From the NCBI GenBank assembly GCA_001683735.1, contig LUGG01000004.1:1364001-1428000 (forward strand): a stretch of DNA of 64,000 nucleotides, read 5' to 3'. A model generated the notes under the pieces. The model saw only the letters and a program-made list of their open reading frames with translations, did no database searches and was not told the origin of the DNA. Source of the DNA: Grifola frondosa (taxonomy: Eukaryota; Basidiomycota; Agaricomycetes; Polyporales; Grifolaceae). Positions 1-12,537 of the stretch are shown one piece after another. The first letter of the stretch is position 1. The number at the start of each line of letters is the position of its first letter. The position numbers and the translations under genes were made by a program.

Positions 1-1190
1 AATACAAAAGAGAGAGAGATGAAATCATACAACTAACACTGTGCCTTCCCCCCACTTCAACAAGAGCATGAACTGTGCCCAATCCAACAATGGAGAAGGT
101 TGAATCCATGCTGGCTGCCTGACCAATGCATGGCTCAATGGCCATGTAATCAGTGAATCACTTGCATTGCATGAAGTAATGATGCATGGCACCAGAATCA
201 GCAAGCACCGTCCAACAAGAAGCAGTGGAAATGGGCTTGTAGTTAGCAGGGATAGCTGCATTCATCAAGAATATGTGGTAATTGAATGGATCACTGACTA
301 GTTTGGGATCTTCATTCTGCATCATGAGGTGTGCCTTGTGGGCCTGCGTAGCAGCTGCACTGGCCACTGCAACTGTCTCAGTTGTGGTTTCAGTTGTGGC
401 AACATTTGCGGAGTGCATGCCTCAGGATGCGAGTTCTGCAGGTGAGCCCCTGCCACCTTTAGGTACAACCCCCAGTGTGGTTGTTGGCCCACATGTCCAC
501 CTCCCTTCATGTAGCACTGTTCATGGGCATGTCCATGTCTGAGACACCAAGAGCAGGTTGGACATTGGTCTTGTGCCACATTCACAGTGTTCGCAGTGAA
601 TGCTTGTTCTTGCACTCCATGAATGGGGTCGAGCGAGTTGCCTGGTTTTTTGTACTGATGACATGGTCAGGGTCAGGGCTGCTAAGGAGTGGCACTGTGA
701 TGATTGTTCATCCGAGTTCCAGCGCGGTGCTGCGCCAGGCATGCATCTCCTCGAAGTGTGCATAGAGGTCAGATCCAGGAGTATATTTGAGTGTATGCAC
801 ATGGTCGATAGTGTTTATAAGGGATACTGAGTCTGTTCATTCACATTTGTCCTTGAGCTGCTTCCAAATCTGGACAGCGGTCTTTCTGTCAGCAACTATG
901 CCAGAGCTTTGGAAATACTTGATGTTGAGGATCATAATAGCTTTACATATCTCATCCTCATCATCTCAGGCCTCTCCACATGTGACGCTGGTAGGCTCAT
1001 TGCTACTGTCCATCGCAACAACCATGGGGGGACAGGGTCCATCGAGGTGACTAAATGCCTTGCAGATGTGGGTGATGTGGTCCTTCCAGTCTAGCCAGTT
1101 CATACAATTGAGCTGCTGTGATTTGGTGAAGCTAGGAACCTTCACATCTGACTGAAGATGCCATCATTCAGGTGGTTGTATGCGGGGTAT
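1..1190 (-). pseudogene. Ty1/copia-type Gag-protease fragment
   Basis: Degenerate capsid (Gag) and start of Pol from a copia LTR retrotransposon, read on the minus strand. Near 1,085-1,130 a Gag-type N-terminal segment reads LNCMNWLDWKDHITHI, the usual tryptophan-rich copia Gag start. At 514-555 there is a CCHC zinc knuckle (CSWCLRHGHAHEQC, spacing C-X2-C-X4-H-X4-C), the nucleic-acid-binding motif of nucleocapsid. At about 188-220 the segment WTVLADSGAMHH matches the aspartic protease active site (D-S-G) with its upstream tryptophan and downstream histidines. The parts sit in different frames with in-frame stops in the Gag region, so the copy is dead. Integrase and reverse transcriptase would lie beyond the left edge. 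No LTR could be delimited. Confidence 0.7.
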
Positions 1191-1389
1191 ATGCGGGGTA
1201 TAAGGCATGTGACGAGTTTCGGCTCATCGGCTTGGGTATTGTGGCAACGGTCTAGTTGCTTTCAGGTGGATCTGATGAGTTTCAGGCTCATCGAGTCGAG
1301 GTAAGCATCTGAGCTTAATTAGTACTATTGGCTCATAACCTGTTACAGTTAGGCTATAGTATAGTATTGTTAGTCCGTGAGCTAAGGTC

Positions 1390-3250
1390 ATCGCATGCAT
1401 GAACTACTCACCTCAGTTGTGAAGTACTCGACTGAGGTGCTACAAGGAATGTCTGCATGTCCAAGTGCATGCTGTCACATCACATGGTCTCTTCATGACA
1501 CATCTCGCGGTCTCCTCTCAATGTGCGTCGCTGTCTGCATCTTCATTGGTGTCAGCATCCTCATCTCCCTCACTCTCCATCTCCTCAAGGTCTGAATGGA
1601 TGGGATCGGTGGGCATATATACTTTGAGGCCCATGCCTTGGTGGCCGACCCCACCACCATGGAACTGCATGAATATGTCATGGTCCATGAATCTGTAGGA
1701 TTAAAATCAGTATTTTGTTAGAGTATATCAACTGACATTAACACTCACATATTGATGTAATAATATATTCATTCCTTCGTAGAATTTGCTGAGTGCACTA
1801 TAGAGCATGGAAGGGGTTCCTCGCCGCAACCGTGAGTGAATGCCAGAATGAGATGGACTCCGCAAATCATGTCCGCAGGATCCACAAAGCCAAAAGGGTC
1901 AAGGTCATCAACATCCACAAATCCAATGCGAGGGAGGCAACATGCTGAAAAGCCACCAGGTGCTGTGAAATCACATCCGAATCACTGTACCCAGAGAAAA
2001 TACATTGTTTCCTCAAATTTCACTCCTGATTGAGGGTCTGTAAAGCAAGCATGGACGTGGAAGATACCAATCACATGTGCATACCAGAATGGATGTGCGA
2101 TGATGTCATCCTGTTCTTCCTTGTTGGCAAGAAGCATGATGTCAGCATGCATGCATGGATTAATCGAGTCTTGGTCTCAGTGTGAGTCATATGTCATGTA
2201 GTTGACCTGCAAAATGCAATGGTGGTAGATCCAGTTTTTGAAAAACCTCAGGTTGTTCCGGGCCTCACTGGAGAAGCTATTGTTAGGCGGGGGTCCTATG
2301 AGTCATTGCAGCAAATGCTCCTTTAATTGAGGTATAAATTCCTTGCAAATAGGTGTCAGTATTTAGAAATATATGAGTGAAGCTCGTACCTTGAAAGCTG
2401 GATCGACCTTGTTTTGGGGGATCCAAGAGGCAATATCCTCATAAATATGCTCTGGATCCGAGATTTGATAGTGATCTTGTGGAGAACTGGAAGGAAGCTT
2501 TTCTTCAGGATCGTCCGAGTTGCCCAAGTCCCTGTCTGTCAATGAGCTTCGAGTACTATCAACTTCTTCTGTGGCCTTCTTCTTCTTCTGCACTTCATTC
2601 ACCCTTGTTTTGATGTGGCACAAAATTGCAGCACGTTGCTGGTGTTTTGTGATCTGCAAGGTGAAGCCGTTCTTGTTGGTGCATATATAATAGTGTTTCA
2701 CATGCCGATGCTGGAGTTCGCCCTGGATCAACAAAATTAATTAAAATATGTTCATCACTGAAATGTGTACTTACAATCTAGATAGTGTAGTTGTCTGTTG
2801 TGCTAAACATATAGATGCAGTTTCGATAATCAGCAATCAAATGATACTTGTATGTGTCTAGATTCAGTTGCTTGGTCTTCGGCCCGACGGCGGCTTTGCC
2901 TTTCATGGCGACTTTGTTTTGCTGTGAACCCTTGTTCTCAAGGGCAGCTGTTCAATGTCCACATGCAGCTTCTTCCTTGGGAAGCTCACGGGTAAGGTAT
3001 TTCTTGCACATCGTTTTCTTGAAGTGGTGCACAGCACTGCTGAGGGTGAGTATGGCATTATTAAAGGATGCCAAGGTGATGTCCATGTGTAATCACAGCT
3101 TAGTGAGTCCATGTGATTGCTGTGTTGTCAGAGTGGGGCAGCAGATCCTCAAACATGGGCAATATGCACTGTACTCGTCTGTAAATATAGTGTATTGAAT
3201 AATTATAAACAGAGACTTGCCTGAAGGATATCTTCATGGTCCCATGCAGT
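1390..3250 (-). pseudogene. C-terminal part of a CACTA/Plavaka-like transposon gene
   Basis: Several exon-like pieces on the minus strand match, by memory, the C-terminal half of a multicopy basidiomycete transposon protein found with Tnp2/Plavaka (CACTA-type) transposases. Reading 5' to 3': MFEDLLPHSDNTAI (near 3,150); LDTYKYHLIADYRNCIYMF then GELQHRHVKHYYICTNKNG (about 2,850-2,670); a Lys/Asp-rich linker (about 2,580-2,450); AHPFWYAHVIGIFHVHACF (about 2,095-2,040); DPFGFVDPADMI (about 1,890-1,850); and FMDHDIFMQFHGGGVGHQG (about 1,690-1,635). GT donors and AG acceptors separate several pieces, for example a donor after the codon run ending DPAFK near 2,390. Stops and frame changes show that it is broken. 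The catalytic N-terminal half is absent. The family assignment is tentative; the homologous pieces are clear, the name less so. Confidence 0.5.
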
Positions 3251-3689
3251 GAGTTTCTTAAGCGCTGAATTGCCGAATTGTATCCTGTCCAAACGTGGGC
3301 TATTAGAGCCAAAAGCGAATGCTGGGGTGCCAGGAGCACAAGACACTGGAGTCCGTGTTGAGCTGCTATGTACATGATATCGAGAGGATATACCGTAGTA
3401 CGCACCTGGAGTCCATGTTGAGCTGCTAAGGAGAACACCAGAGGACGGACTCCGGAGATGGTATGAGCGAAATGTAAACAGGAGTAAATAGGAAAGTGGC
3501 ACCAACTGTGGCTGAAGAATGAAGACACAGTGGAGAAGTGAATAACGGAGATATGGCTCTGTAAATGGAACGTGATATAGGTAGGAAAGGGCGCAATAAG
3601 TGACCGCAATGAAAAGTGAAAATACGAAAGAGAAAGAGACGAAATCATACAACTAACAGCTGCCATCCAGCCATGCCACTCAATGTTCA
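3251..3689. other. No gene seen; short 60-bp-period repeat
   Basis: No convincing coding region. A 23-bp sequence beginning CTGGAGTCC occurs at 3,346-3,368 and again at 3,406-3,428 with one mismatch, a period of 60 bp. The long minus-strand frame across this stretch has no recognisable domain and is probably accidental. Confidence 0.5.
3621..3657 (+). repeat. 37-bp direct repeat, second copy at 1-37
   Basis: Positions 1-37 and 3,621-3,657 share a purine-rich 37-mer with about three mismatches, ending in the identical 17-mer GAAATCATACAACTAAC. Sequences after the repeat differ. The pair brackets the copia and CACTA-like remnants. It could mark the edges of an inserted block or a duplicated piece of one element. 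Because the first copy begins at the window edge, its true length is unknown. Confidence 0.6.
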
Positions 3690-3994
3690 ACCAAGGTGTG
3701 CACGACATCTGAGGCTGCATGCATAGGCCACCTGAAGGATGTTGGGCAAGGAGAGGGAAATAGACATTCAGGTGAGTCCATTGCTCGTAGCCCACATCCC
3801 ACATGGCACCCACCACACCCTCACACCCATCCCCCTTGCCTGCTCGGCACCTCCACTCAAGCTCACACAACTCATCCATGCTGTGCACATACCCACTCTC
3901 ATGCCTGCACCACCAACTCCATGCATTCGCCCCCACTCATGACTTGTGCACACACCCGCACTGTGTGCACATGCTCTCCCTTCTGGTATTCCCC
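3690..3994 (+). repeat. Fragment of a C-rich dispersed repeat
   Basis: The segment around 3,712-3,778 (GGCCACCTGAAGGATGT ... AGGTGAGTCC) resembles 13,615-13,670 in copy A, and its equivalents in B and D (GGCCATTTGAAGGATGT ... AGGTGAGTCT). It is followed by the same kind of C-rich, CAC-repeat text. It therefore belongs to the dispersed repeat carried inside the large Helitron copies but is older and more diverged. It ends abruptly at the truncated 3' edge of copy A. AGGTGAGT has the look of a splice donor in both places. Confidence 0.5.
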
Positions 3995-6900
3995 GTAGTC
4001 TAGACTTTTTAACTTTATATTCACCTGTGTCTTCCACAGTTTCAGAGTTCACATCTCTTTTGCGCTTGCCACTTTTTAGACCACCTTGATCGATGCTTAT
4101 GGTGTTTAAAGTGCTAGTGCCTTTAGCACTTACAAAAAGACTAATATCTTTTTGACCACGAGGTAAAGATATTTTCTCCTCAGATTGCTCTTGATTTTTA
4201 GTCTTGTTGTCTGCCTTCTGATGTGTAACAATGTTCCAGGGCAACTCTGATTCAGGTTCCTCATTTTCAAATGGCTCAGATTTGGTCCATTTTAATGCTC
4301 CATGCATTGATTTAGGTACAAAGAGGGAACCTTTCCAGGCTCTGAACGAGTGGATAAGTGCATTTCTTGTGGAGCCTGTAACTTTAGCTGGAATTTTCTT
4401 CAAGTATCGGAGTTTTGTTATCTCATCCAATAATTCAAGCTCACGAAATTCTTGTCTAAGACTACCAGTGATAACCACCTGTCATTTTACGTTCATAAAA
4501 GGTTGAACAATAATTGTTCCCTCATATGTTGATCCACGAGATAAACAAGTGTAAATAGACTGATGAGATCTGCAATTCTGTAAGTCACAAACATTATTGA
4601 GAGAGTACGACCCTGAGAGCCAAAGTCAGTCATGGCAAAGTTTGGAATTACAGCCACCTGGTCCCGAGATATTGCAAGCTCCTTTCCATTGGGCATCTTG
4701 CATCGTATCTTTTTAGTGCTGTGACTTATTGGAATCACATTTTCAGGCAAGCCTTCCAGTTGAATCGATGTTGGTGCAGCAGTTAATTTTATAAATAGAG
4801 TGTCTAACCCTAGTTTATCATTTGGCAATGGACGTGACTTCCATCCAACCACTATACCTTCAGCACCATTTGTGACTGAACATTCTGTTGCCTCATTGGT
4901 CTTTATCATTACTGGAAGACCCAGACATAATGTTAATTTTCCAGCATGATTATCTGTACTATTATGAGACAGATTCCATAGACATTCTTGGAGAATAGGA
5001 TCAATGACATTGGATGATCGTTTAGGGTCTACCTTCTTTTTTCTAGATTTTTTATCCTTCTCATCATTATCTGTTCCCCATTTATCTAGGGAATAGAATG
5101 TAGTCAATGGTTGTGATGTCTCTCTTGCAAATCTAGCACATCCCATCTCATTGATTTTATCCCTGTGTGCATTCCATGCAGTGATAACTGACACATTTCT
5201 AAATTTGCGTTGATTCAACTTGGGTTTACCAGGTCCACGACCAGCTACTCGGGAACTGATATGCTTTATATCTGCCTTTGTGCAAGACTTATACCGAAGA
5301 TTGTCCAATGCTGTCCGCAACTTAGCATCATCTGAATTTTGTGCCCGCTGTCTCATATTTTCTCTTAATATAACAACAGTTGTTACCTGATGCCAGAGTG
5401 CTTTACCAATAGAGGCTTCCTGTTGAGTATAGCTACTAGTCGTATGTATCACACGTCCCACTTTGTGAGAAAAGAGTGTTGCTATTCACTGGAGGTGGAA
5501 GCTGTGCAAAGTCACCTGCAAATATCATATTGATTCCACCAAACGGTTGACCTTCATTTTTGAGCGCTTTGCACATTTTCTCACAAATAGTATATAAGCT
5601 TTTACAATCAACCATCGATACCTCATCCAAGAATATTATTCAACATTTGTAGTCTCTCTCTGACTGCAAGTAAAGTTGCTACAGATTCTGATCCATGTTG
5701 ACGTAATCCTAATATGGAATGATAAGTTGATCCACCAATTAATGCAGCAGCAGAGCCTGTCGGTGCAAGACATATAAATCTATATCCCTCCTTACGCTCA
5801 CCAAAGAAATGTATCAAGGCTTTGATCACCTGAGATTTTCCTGTTCCAGCCATACCGCCTAGATACATTTTCAATTGTTCGCCACTTTGCTGAGATGCAT
5901 GATTGGCCACAATTCTAAATGCACGTTCCTGAGCTTCATTCAGGCTGAACTTCTTGACTGTATTATCAATAAGAGCTTGGGCATGTTTGTCCTTAGCTTT
6001 GAAAGATTTGTCCAGATAAGATTGATCAATAACTTCAACGGTGTTAACAAACTTATTTTCTGGAAGGCCTGTTTTTGGATTGACAGGATTCTTCTGGCTT
6101 GCTTGAGCTTCTCGTGCATTGAGAATTTCTTGTCGTTTGTTTGCCAGCAAGGTCTTCCATTCAGTAGCTGTTTTTCCATCTCCATTTTGAAATTGATCTG
6201 GTACTAGATTAGACTCTGAGTCAGAACCATCAATCATTGGATCCATCCATCCAGCACCTAACATTATGCGTTCAGCTTGTAGCATGTGACTTTGTCGAGT
6301 GAGCTCTGATTGACTGACATTAGTCCAAAGATTATCATTCAGAGTGTCCATTAACTCCCGTACATCAATGTCATTACTTTCATTTAAATATTGAGTGTCA
6401 AAGTCATCAAGTAACTGATTATCTGCTTCAAAGGGAAGATCATTGTTTCCATTATTACGTTTACGCATGGCACAAAAATCATCTCTTGCATCATTGCATT
6501 CATATCGTATATGAAAGAATTTCATGATTTCTAACTGACGATCATCAAATGTATGCTCTGTGAAAATATCATTCCATTGCAAATCTTTGTCAGGTTTTAG
6601 GTCATGACCAGTGCGCCATGGCTTAAATAAAGCTAACATTGTCATACAATAATCTTCACGGTTGCCAGTGTCCCGTCGGGGTAATGATCCTCCTACAAAG
6701 TTAGGCACAAAACTGTCTTCCTCTGGTAATAAAGAAACATGATGTGTCTGATATTGAGGATGATCACGAGTAAATGGTGCATACTTGGATTCATTTTTAT
6801 TATGTGATTCAGCATTTGAGATATGTATAGCTTCTTTTGCACTTTTAGAAGTAAGTAGGAGTTCATCCTCACTCTCATCATCATAATTAGCTATTGTATC

Positions 6901-9900
6901 CACATCATTATCACCCATCAACACAGATTGAGAATAATTGATATCAAATGTAGGATTAATATCATAATTATCTTCAAAGTCATCGCATCCATCTTCAGCT
7001 ATGTTAATATCACCATTGACAATTTGTTTCTTGGATATTCTCTGTTTATTGGCCCGTCTGATCCAATCATATAATGATATGTGATCATATTTCAAGGGTC
7101 GATAAATATAGTCTGATACTGCTGATAGTGCCACCACCTTGCCTTTAACATTACCTAGAACAACTTTATCCGGTGTTTGATCCGATGAAGGCTGTTCCCA
7201 AGCAGAGTTAACCTGATTAATATAACTTCTCCAAAAGCATATGCGGAATTTATGACTTGTATAATGATCCTTATGTTTCATAGTAAGTATAACGAGGCCA
7301 TAGGTCCACCTATTTCAGAACTAGCTGTCAAACTGTTAACAATTTTGGTAATAAGTGACCTAGCCTTTTCCTTACTGCTCTGATCGCCTGTCACAATGTC
7401 TGCATATCGATCAAATACTTTTTGGACAGCCTGAAACATGATGTGTGTCTTCAATGGGGTTTTGGTGATATAATCAGCAACATAAGCAATTACTGATTTG
7501 ATGGCTGTGCCTGAAAGTAAGCTTGTGACATCAGTATTACACTTAAGAGATATGTCACCGTTGGGGTCACAGTATTAATCCATGCCTCCCCCTTTTTCAT
7601 ATTAAGAGCACCTGTAGCAGGATCAACCGTAGTCTCCAAATATGTTTCCCTTGGAAATCTAGCTTTACAGTTACCCAGCTTATTGATACAACCTCTAGAA
7701 TTGCCATCTTTATCACCATCCCGATATTTCTACATGAGTGACGGTTAGATAAATACATTAGCTCATCCACAATATTAGTGAATGTTTCCACCAGCTATTG
7801 TAATTTCACAGTCATTACAATTTTGACAATCTTTATTAGAACATTTTGGAGGTGGAGCATGGTAAAGACTCAGTAGGAGGATGTCGCTCAGGATTGGCTG
7901 CATTGGTTTCTTCAATTGTTGTCCTCACATCTTCCATTGTGCCATTCATAAATTCACCAATTTGTACACTCTCTAAATATTCCACCATATGTTTTCTGAA
8001 ATCAGAGTTTGGATCCATAATGCGATCACGAATCTCTTGTGGAGTTAATCCACCTGAATCCATATTAACATGTGCATGTGTAAAGTGAGCCGACCCTGTT
8101 GCTCCACAGTGCCATAGTATCCAGCAGTATCACCATAAATACCTCGACGGTCCAATCCTACTCCTAGTACATGTGTCAGAAATAATTCTACCATCATTTT
8201 GAAAAATCTAGCCCCTGCAGGTTATTGGCTATAAGTCTGAATCTCTCATCCTTACTTCTGAATTGTGGTTTAAATACCTCATCCTTGTCTGCAAAGTACA
8301 ATGCAATTGGATGATTAATATCGCAGGTGAGAATGTTATAACCATGAAGGTGCTCCTAAATATGAAGTTAATGCCCAGATTTCATTACCATGTACTTTTT
8401 ACTTGTCATAGAACCTTTGACACGATATGCCACATGATCCAGATCATTGATGATTTTAAAACATGCCTTCTCCTCTTCTGTCTCAGGTTTCACTGGTCCT
8501 TCTGATAGACGCTTCACCAGATCTGTCAAAGTATCATTTTCAAATGTAAAAGACGATCAGCAATATCTGTAAATTTGCTTCGCTCAGCTAAAAGATATCC
8601 TGCAGTGGTGGAATTTTTGATCTGTTCATGATTGAAGGCAACCAATGGAAACAATGGCTCTAGTTGAAAACGCTTGTCATGATACATTAGCAGTTGTTGT
8701 TTGCGTCTCTCTTCAGAAACTCTCTTGTAGCCTGCATTATTCTCCAAGCCTCCCAAACCATAGGGAAAGAGCCAAGGAAACATTTGTGGATATAGTTGAG
8801 GATTATGGTAAAGACTTTCAGGTACCTTTTCTTGGCCAATTCCCAAAACCTTTCCTTGTTTAAAATGCTCAACTGCTCTTGCCCGAACTTCAGAAGGTCG
8901 CATTTTCATTAAATTAATCATGTTTTCTCCAGTTAGCCCATGAACAACAAAGGGACACTCGTCATCAGCACCTTCCTCTGCATCATTATCATTCACTGCA
9001 GTGGCTTCAGGATCTTTGGAGAATCGTATGACTGAGTATAATCAACCATTACAGGTGGAACATCTTCAGGATAGGATGAGAGATTAGCGTAAGAAATGTT
9101 AAGGTCAGCATAATCAACATGATTGAGTTTGAGCCATTCAAAGCTTCAGCAACTTTATTACGTCTAACCAACATAGGAATACGTTTATAATCCTGTGATG
9201 TTGGCATGTTAGGACCCAAAAATAAAAATGCTAAAACTTCATCTAATTCTTCTCGGTTGGAGGTAACACCGAATAAATTTTAGGCATGGGGATTGAATGA
9301 CTCAAAACATTGGCCTTCATTTTAGACATACCAGAAACCTGAACCTTGACAATGCAATGATTATGTTTGACCCGAGCAATAAGCATTTTTCAGTCCATGT
9401 TAAATTTTGAAGCTGAGGTGGTACTTCTCCAATCCATAAACCATTTGCCAAAGCATCCGGTGGACAATTCCTTTTTCCATATGACTGTTACATTCAAAAC
9501 ATATGTCTTTACAGTTTGGCAAAAGTACTGGACCAGCTATTTCTTTGACAGGGTCATCCTCTGAATGGCGTTCCAATCTTGTCATGGGTTGATCAGGTGT
9601 TAGAATAGCCATGTTGAATTTACAATCAGCCAGTTTTTCATTTTTGAAGAAAGACTTAATCTTCCGCAAATAGCACAGCCAGACTCAGCAAACTTATCAG
9701 GATTAATGTCTTGAACAAATCCTTCAATTGTAGAGTGTAGTAAACTAAACTCGGGAGTTTCCGGTGGAAACCTGAATTGAGTTTGATTATCTGAAATATG
9801 TTGCAAATGTGTTCTATGATGATGTAGTCGCTCAAGATTGCTTTTAACAGACTTGATCTTTTTAAATAGGATACAAACTTGGACATGTATCACATACATG

Positions 9901-11216
9901 CTGTAGTAAAACTTCTTGCCTTATTGCATTTTTCTTAGGTGTTCTGGAAGGAACAGATAAACCATGAGACTGACATAAGATTTTCAATGAATGACCTGGT
10001 AAACGTGTGGCCAGTACTGCCAAAGAAATATCTGTCATGTATCTGCCTCTTTATTCATTTCAGATAACACAGATTTAGGACCATAAGTTACGAACTTTAT
10101 ACCGAGCATTATCAGTTAACAATGTTGTATCTTCTACATAAGGATGTATTTCATCTGAAGACCAAGTGCGAGATTTCTTGGCTACTGATGCAGCACCACC
10201 TACTTGTTGCATGTTAGAAAATGATTTAATATATACTTTAATAGGTTTGTGTGAGTAGTGAACTGTATACACCAATCTATCAAGTAAACATATAATCCAT
10301 GTTTTTGTTTATGCAAAACAACAAAATCATGTCGCCGATAAACATGACGATAAAAGGAAATTTTGACTTCTAGAATTAAATCTGACACTGACATGTAATA
10401 AGAAGCTATTGAATGTATTAAAGGTGAACATAATAATATAGATGTAGGCCGTATTACTATAGAGATACATTCTTGCATGATAAGTTTATCATATGATTAT
10501 TACAATCAGCTATGTCTATCACGTGACATAGACAATATTGAGTGATAACCTCATCCCTAGTGAAATACACTATTATCTCTGTTCTTGTATGAACGTCTTG
10601 GTTGCATCCATAATAATGGTGGTTTTTACTTTGCCTATATCAGGACGGTCATATACTTGAGAGTAGCCGTCTCTACTCTACCCACAGGGGGCACGGTTGC
10701 ATAGAAGTACTCTACTCTGCCTATATCAGGCAGGGTGCATACTTGAGAGTAGCCGCCTCTACTCTGCCTATATCAGGCACGATCCTAACTTGAGAGTAGC
10801 CGCCTCTACTCTCCGGTATATCAGGCACGATCGCATACTTAGAAGTAGCCGCCTCACTCTGCCCATATGGGCACCAATACTTATAGTACTCTACTCTGCC
10901 CATATGGGGCACGGTCAAATACTTGAGAGTAGCCGTCTCTACTCTGCCATATGGGGCACGGTTGCATACTTGAGAGTAGCCGTCTCTACTCTACCCACAA
11001 GGGGCATGGTCGCATACTTGAGAGTAGCCACCTCTACTCTACCCAAAAGGGCACGGTTATATTTTTCATAGTGGCCGCCTCCACATAATTTTTAATCGAT
11101 ATCAATCGCCTGATGTCTGTGAAAGATGTGTCATATTTAATGTCAACATTGCAAGACCATATGACTACACCAAAGCACAGAGTGGCAGGCCATAGATAGG
11201 ACCAATGAATACGCAT
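3995..11216 (-). pseudogene. Helitron Rep-helicase gene, copy A, frameshifted
   Basis: Single-protein Helitron transposase: HUH endonuclease (Rep) for nicking and rejoining single strands, fused to a PIF1-type helicase. ATG at 11,214-11,216 starts a hydrophobic N-terminus followed by the 16-residue repeats. A DUF6570-like Cys-rich domain lies at about 9,900-9,050. The Helitron Rep domain has the HUH signature HMHM at 8,069-8,080 and the YVADYITK (Y2) motif at 7,461-7,484. The helicase has Walker A GMAGTGKS (5,833-5,858), Walker B DEVSMVD (5,611-5,630), an AGDFAQLPPP motif (about 5,480-5,520) and LSRGS near 4,525-4,545. The longest intact piece is 552 codons (7,281-5,623). Many one-base indels break the frame, mostly different from those in the other copies. 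The C-terminus is cut at about 3,995. An apparent extension to 3,768 is read-through into unrelated sequence. Confidence 0.85.
10632..11058 (-). repeat. 48-bp minisatellite, copy A (about 9 units)
   Basis: Tandem array inside the N-terminal coding region of the Rep-helicase. The unit read on the minus strand is a 15-bp palindrome (TGCCCCATATGGGCA or TGCCTGATATAGGCA), a second hairpin (AGAGTAG, 6-nt loop, CTACTCT) and a 13-nt spacer, coding a 16-residue peptide of type GRVETATLKY-x-TVP-x-x. Several units carry single-base losses. Unit number differs between copies: about 9 here and in B, 10 in D, 8 in E. Confidence 0.85.
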
Positions 11217-11370
11217 GTTGAGTTAATGATGTTGAAAGAGCAACTGTCAAAAAGAAGTGTAAAGAAAAGACGACATCAAACTGGTCAATGGATCAAAAAC
11301 TTATTTAAGCTCCGCAACTCCGGATAACTCCGTCTCAATTCAATTAAAGAAATGTTGAAGAAAACCATAT

Positions 11371-11622
11371 TTAATCTACATCTGCTATGATAGGTAATCT
11401 AATAAAGTTGTAGTACAGGATGTGAAATGCACCATGCATATCTAAACCTGAATAGGTAATAGCAATAAAGCCAGAGGGGATGTTAACTGAATCAGAAAAA
11501 TTGACTAAAGAATCACCAGAAGATGAAATGACCATGGCATCTCCTTCATCCTCAACATCAACATGACCTCTATAAGATGCACCAGAGGTGTCTGAGCTTG
11601 CAAGAGGGTGTGTGACAGACAT
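11371..11622 (-). CDS. Small acidic ORF in the element (copy A)
   Basis: 83-codon ORF starting ATG at 11,622. The predicted protein begins MSVTHPLASSDTSGAS, has an acidic middle (VEDEGDAM) and a hydrophobic C-terminal third. I recognise no domain. The same ORF is present in B (one base lost near its end) and D. It lies entirely within a segment of about 530 bp that is absent from the older copy E at the same position, so it is an accessory of the younger lineage or was lost from E. It sits just upstream of the Rep-helicase start, in the same direction. Whether it is translated is unknown. Confidence 0.35.
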   Translation of the reverse strand: MSVTHPLASSDTSGASYRGHVDVEDEGDAMVISSSGDSLVNFSDSVNIPSGFIAITYSGLDMHGAFHILYYNFIRLPIIADVD

Positions 11623-12057
11623 TCTATGATTTTAATTAGTTCAGGAAACATGATAGGAGTATTGAAGATAGCACTGACATGATCACAATATCAGATATGT
11701 CTCACAGTGTTTTGACAAGGCCAAAGATGACTATTGGAAATCTGAAACATGAGATGAAGTCAAAAGGGGGAATAACTACAGTCTACAAGCTTACCAGTCA
11801 AGTAAATGGACAAGAAGAACAATAGACAGAGATTTTGAGCAATTGTGAGGGTCTATAGGGGTCAAGAACACCTGGTTTGGTCTAATTACAGGCTATAGAC
11901 ATAGTAGATACATACCTTGGGCCCTATAGTCACTGAGTTCCAAGATAGAAATCAAGGATTGCCAATGAAGATGCTTGGAAGTAAGTCGCAAATTTGCCGA
12001 ACGTTAAGCGCTGAATAGGCGCGCTCGAGCGCACAGTGGAAGCTGGCAGCCACCGAG

Positions 12058-12121
12058 GATGACGTAGATGCGGTCGTCGACGTATCGAAATGGATGCGTC
12101 GATGACCGGATCTACGTCATC
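12058..12121. repeat. 64-nt near-perfect palindrome 1 (copy A)
   Basis: Arms of about 29 nt (GATGACGTAGATGCGGTCGT ... and its near-complement ending ATCTACGTCATC) surround a GAAATG loop; only about three mismatches. It would form a long hairpin in single-stranded DNA or RNA. The arms contain TGACGTAGAT and TACGTCA, close to CRE-type half sites. Confidence 0.85.
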
Positions 12122-12474
12122 GGACTAGACCGGCCTATTCGAGCTCATCGGCTTTTGCCCCCACTCATCACGAAAACAATGCTCGTCGTTGTCAGTCGCT
12201 TTTTTTAATTGAAATAACATAACAAAGAATTTATATACTATAACTGTCATAAATGAGCGCTTTCAGACGAACCTAATACGAAGAGAATCTGTCAAGAATT
12301 GAGGGAGGAATAAAGGATAAAACATATGGTGGCTGAAACCAAACATACCAAAAGCGGTATGTTTTCCAAAACATATGATAAATCTAGTATAGATGGATGC
12401 CGATGCAGCCACTGGGCGACTCGGCGTATTAGGCGCCCGACTGCCACAAGGAACACATCGGTCCGCCCAGACCA

Positions 12475-12537
12475 ATGACGCAGCTCCGGTCGTCGACGTA
12501 TCGAAATGGATGCGTCGACGACCGGATCTACGTCATC
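12475..12537. repeat. 63-nt near-perfect palindrome 2 (copy A)
   Basis: Second copy of the palindrome, about 420 bp from the first. The left arm starts ATGACGCAGCTCCGGTCGTC and the right arm ends GACCGGATCTACGTCAT. The central part (TCGTCGACGTATC-GAAATG-GATGCGTCGACGA) is better paired than in copy 1. It is followed by a conserved stretch (CTAGACCGGCCTATTCGAGC) and an intron-like sequence. Confidence 0.85.

Noticed and set aside
3100..3936. 278-codon minus-strand frame
   Set aside because: It overlaps transposon remnants in other frames, has no domain and runs across an element boundary.
3768..4478. 236-codon frame that seems to extend the helicase C-terminus
   Set aside because: Comparison with copy D shows that real homology ends at about 3,995; the rest is read-through into the neighbouring repeat.
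5875..6207. Plus-strand frames antisense to the Rep-helicase, repeated in every copy
   Set aside because: Shadows of the conserved coding strand; no independent domain or start context.
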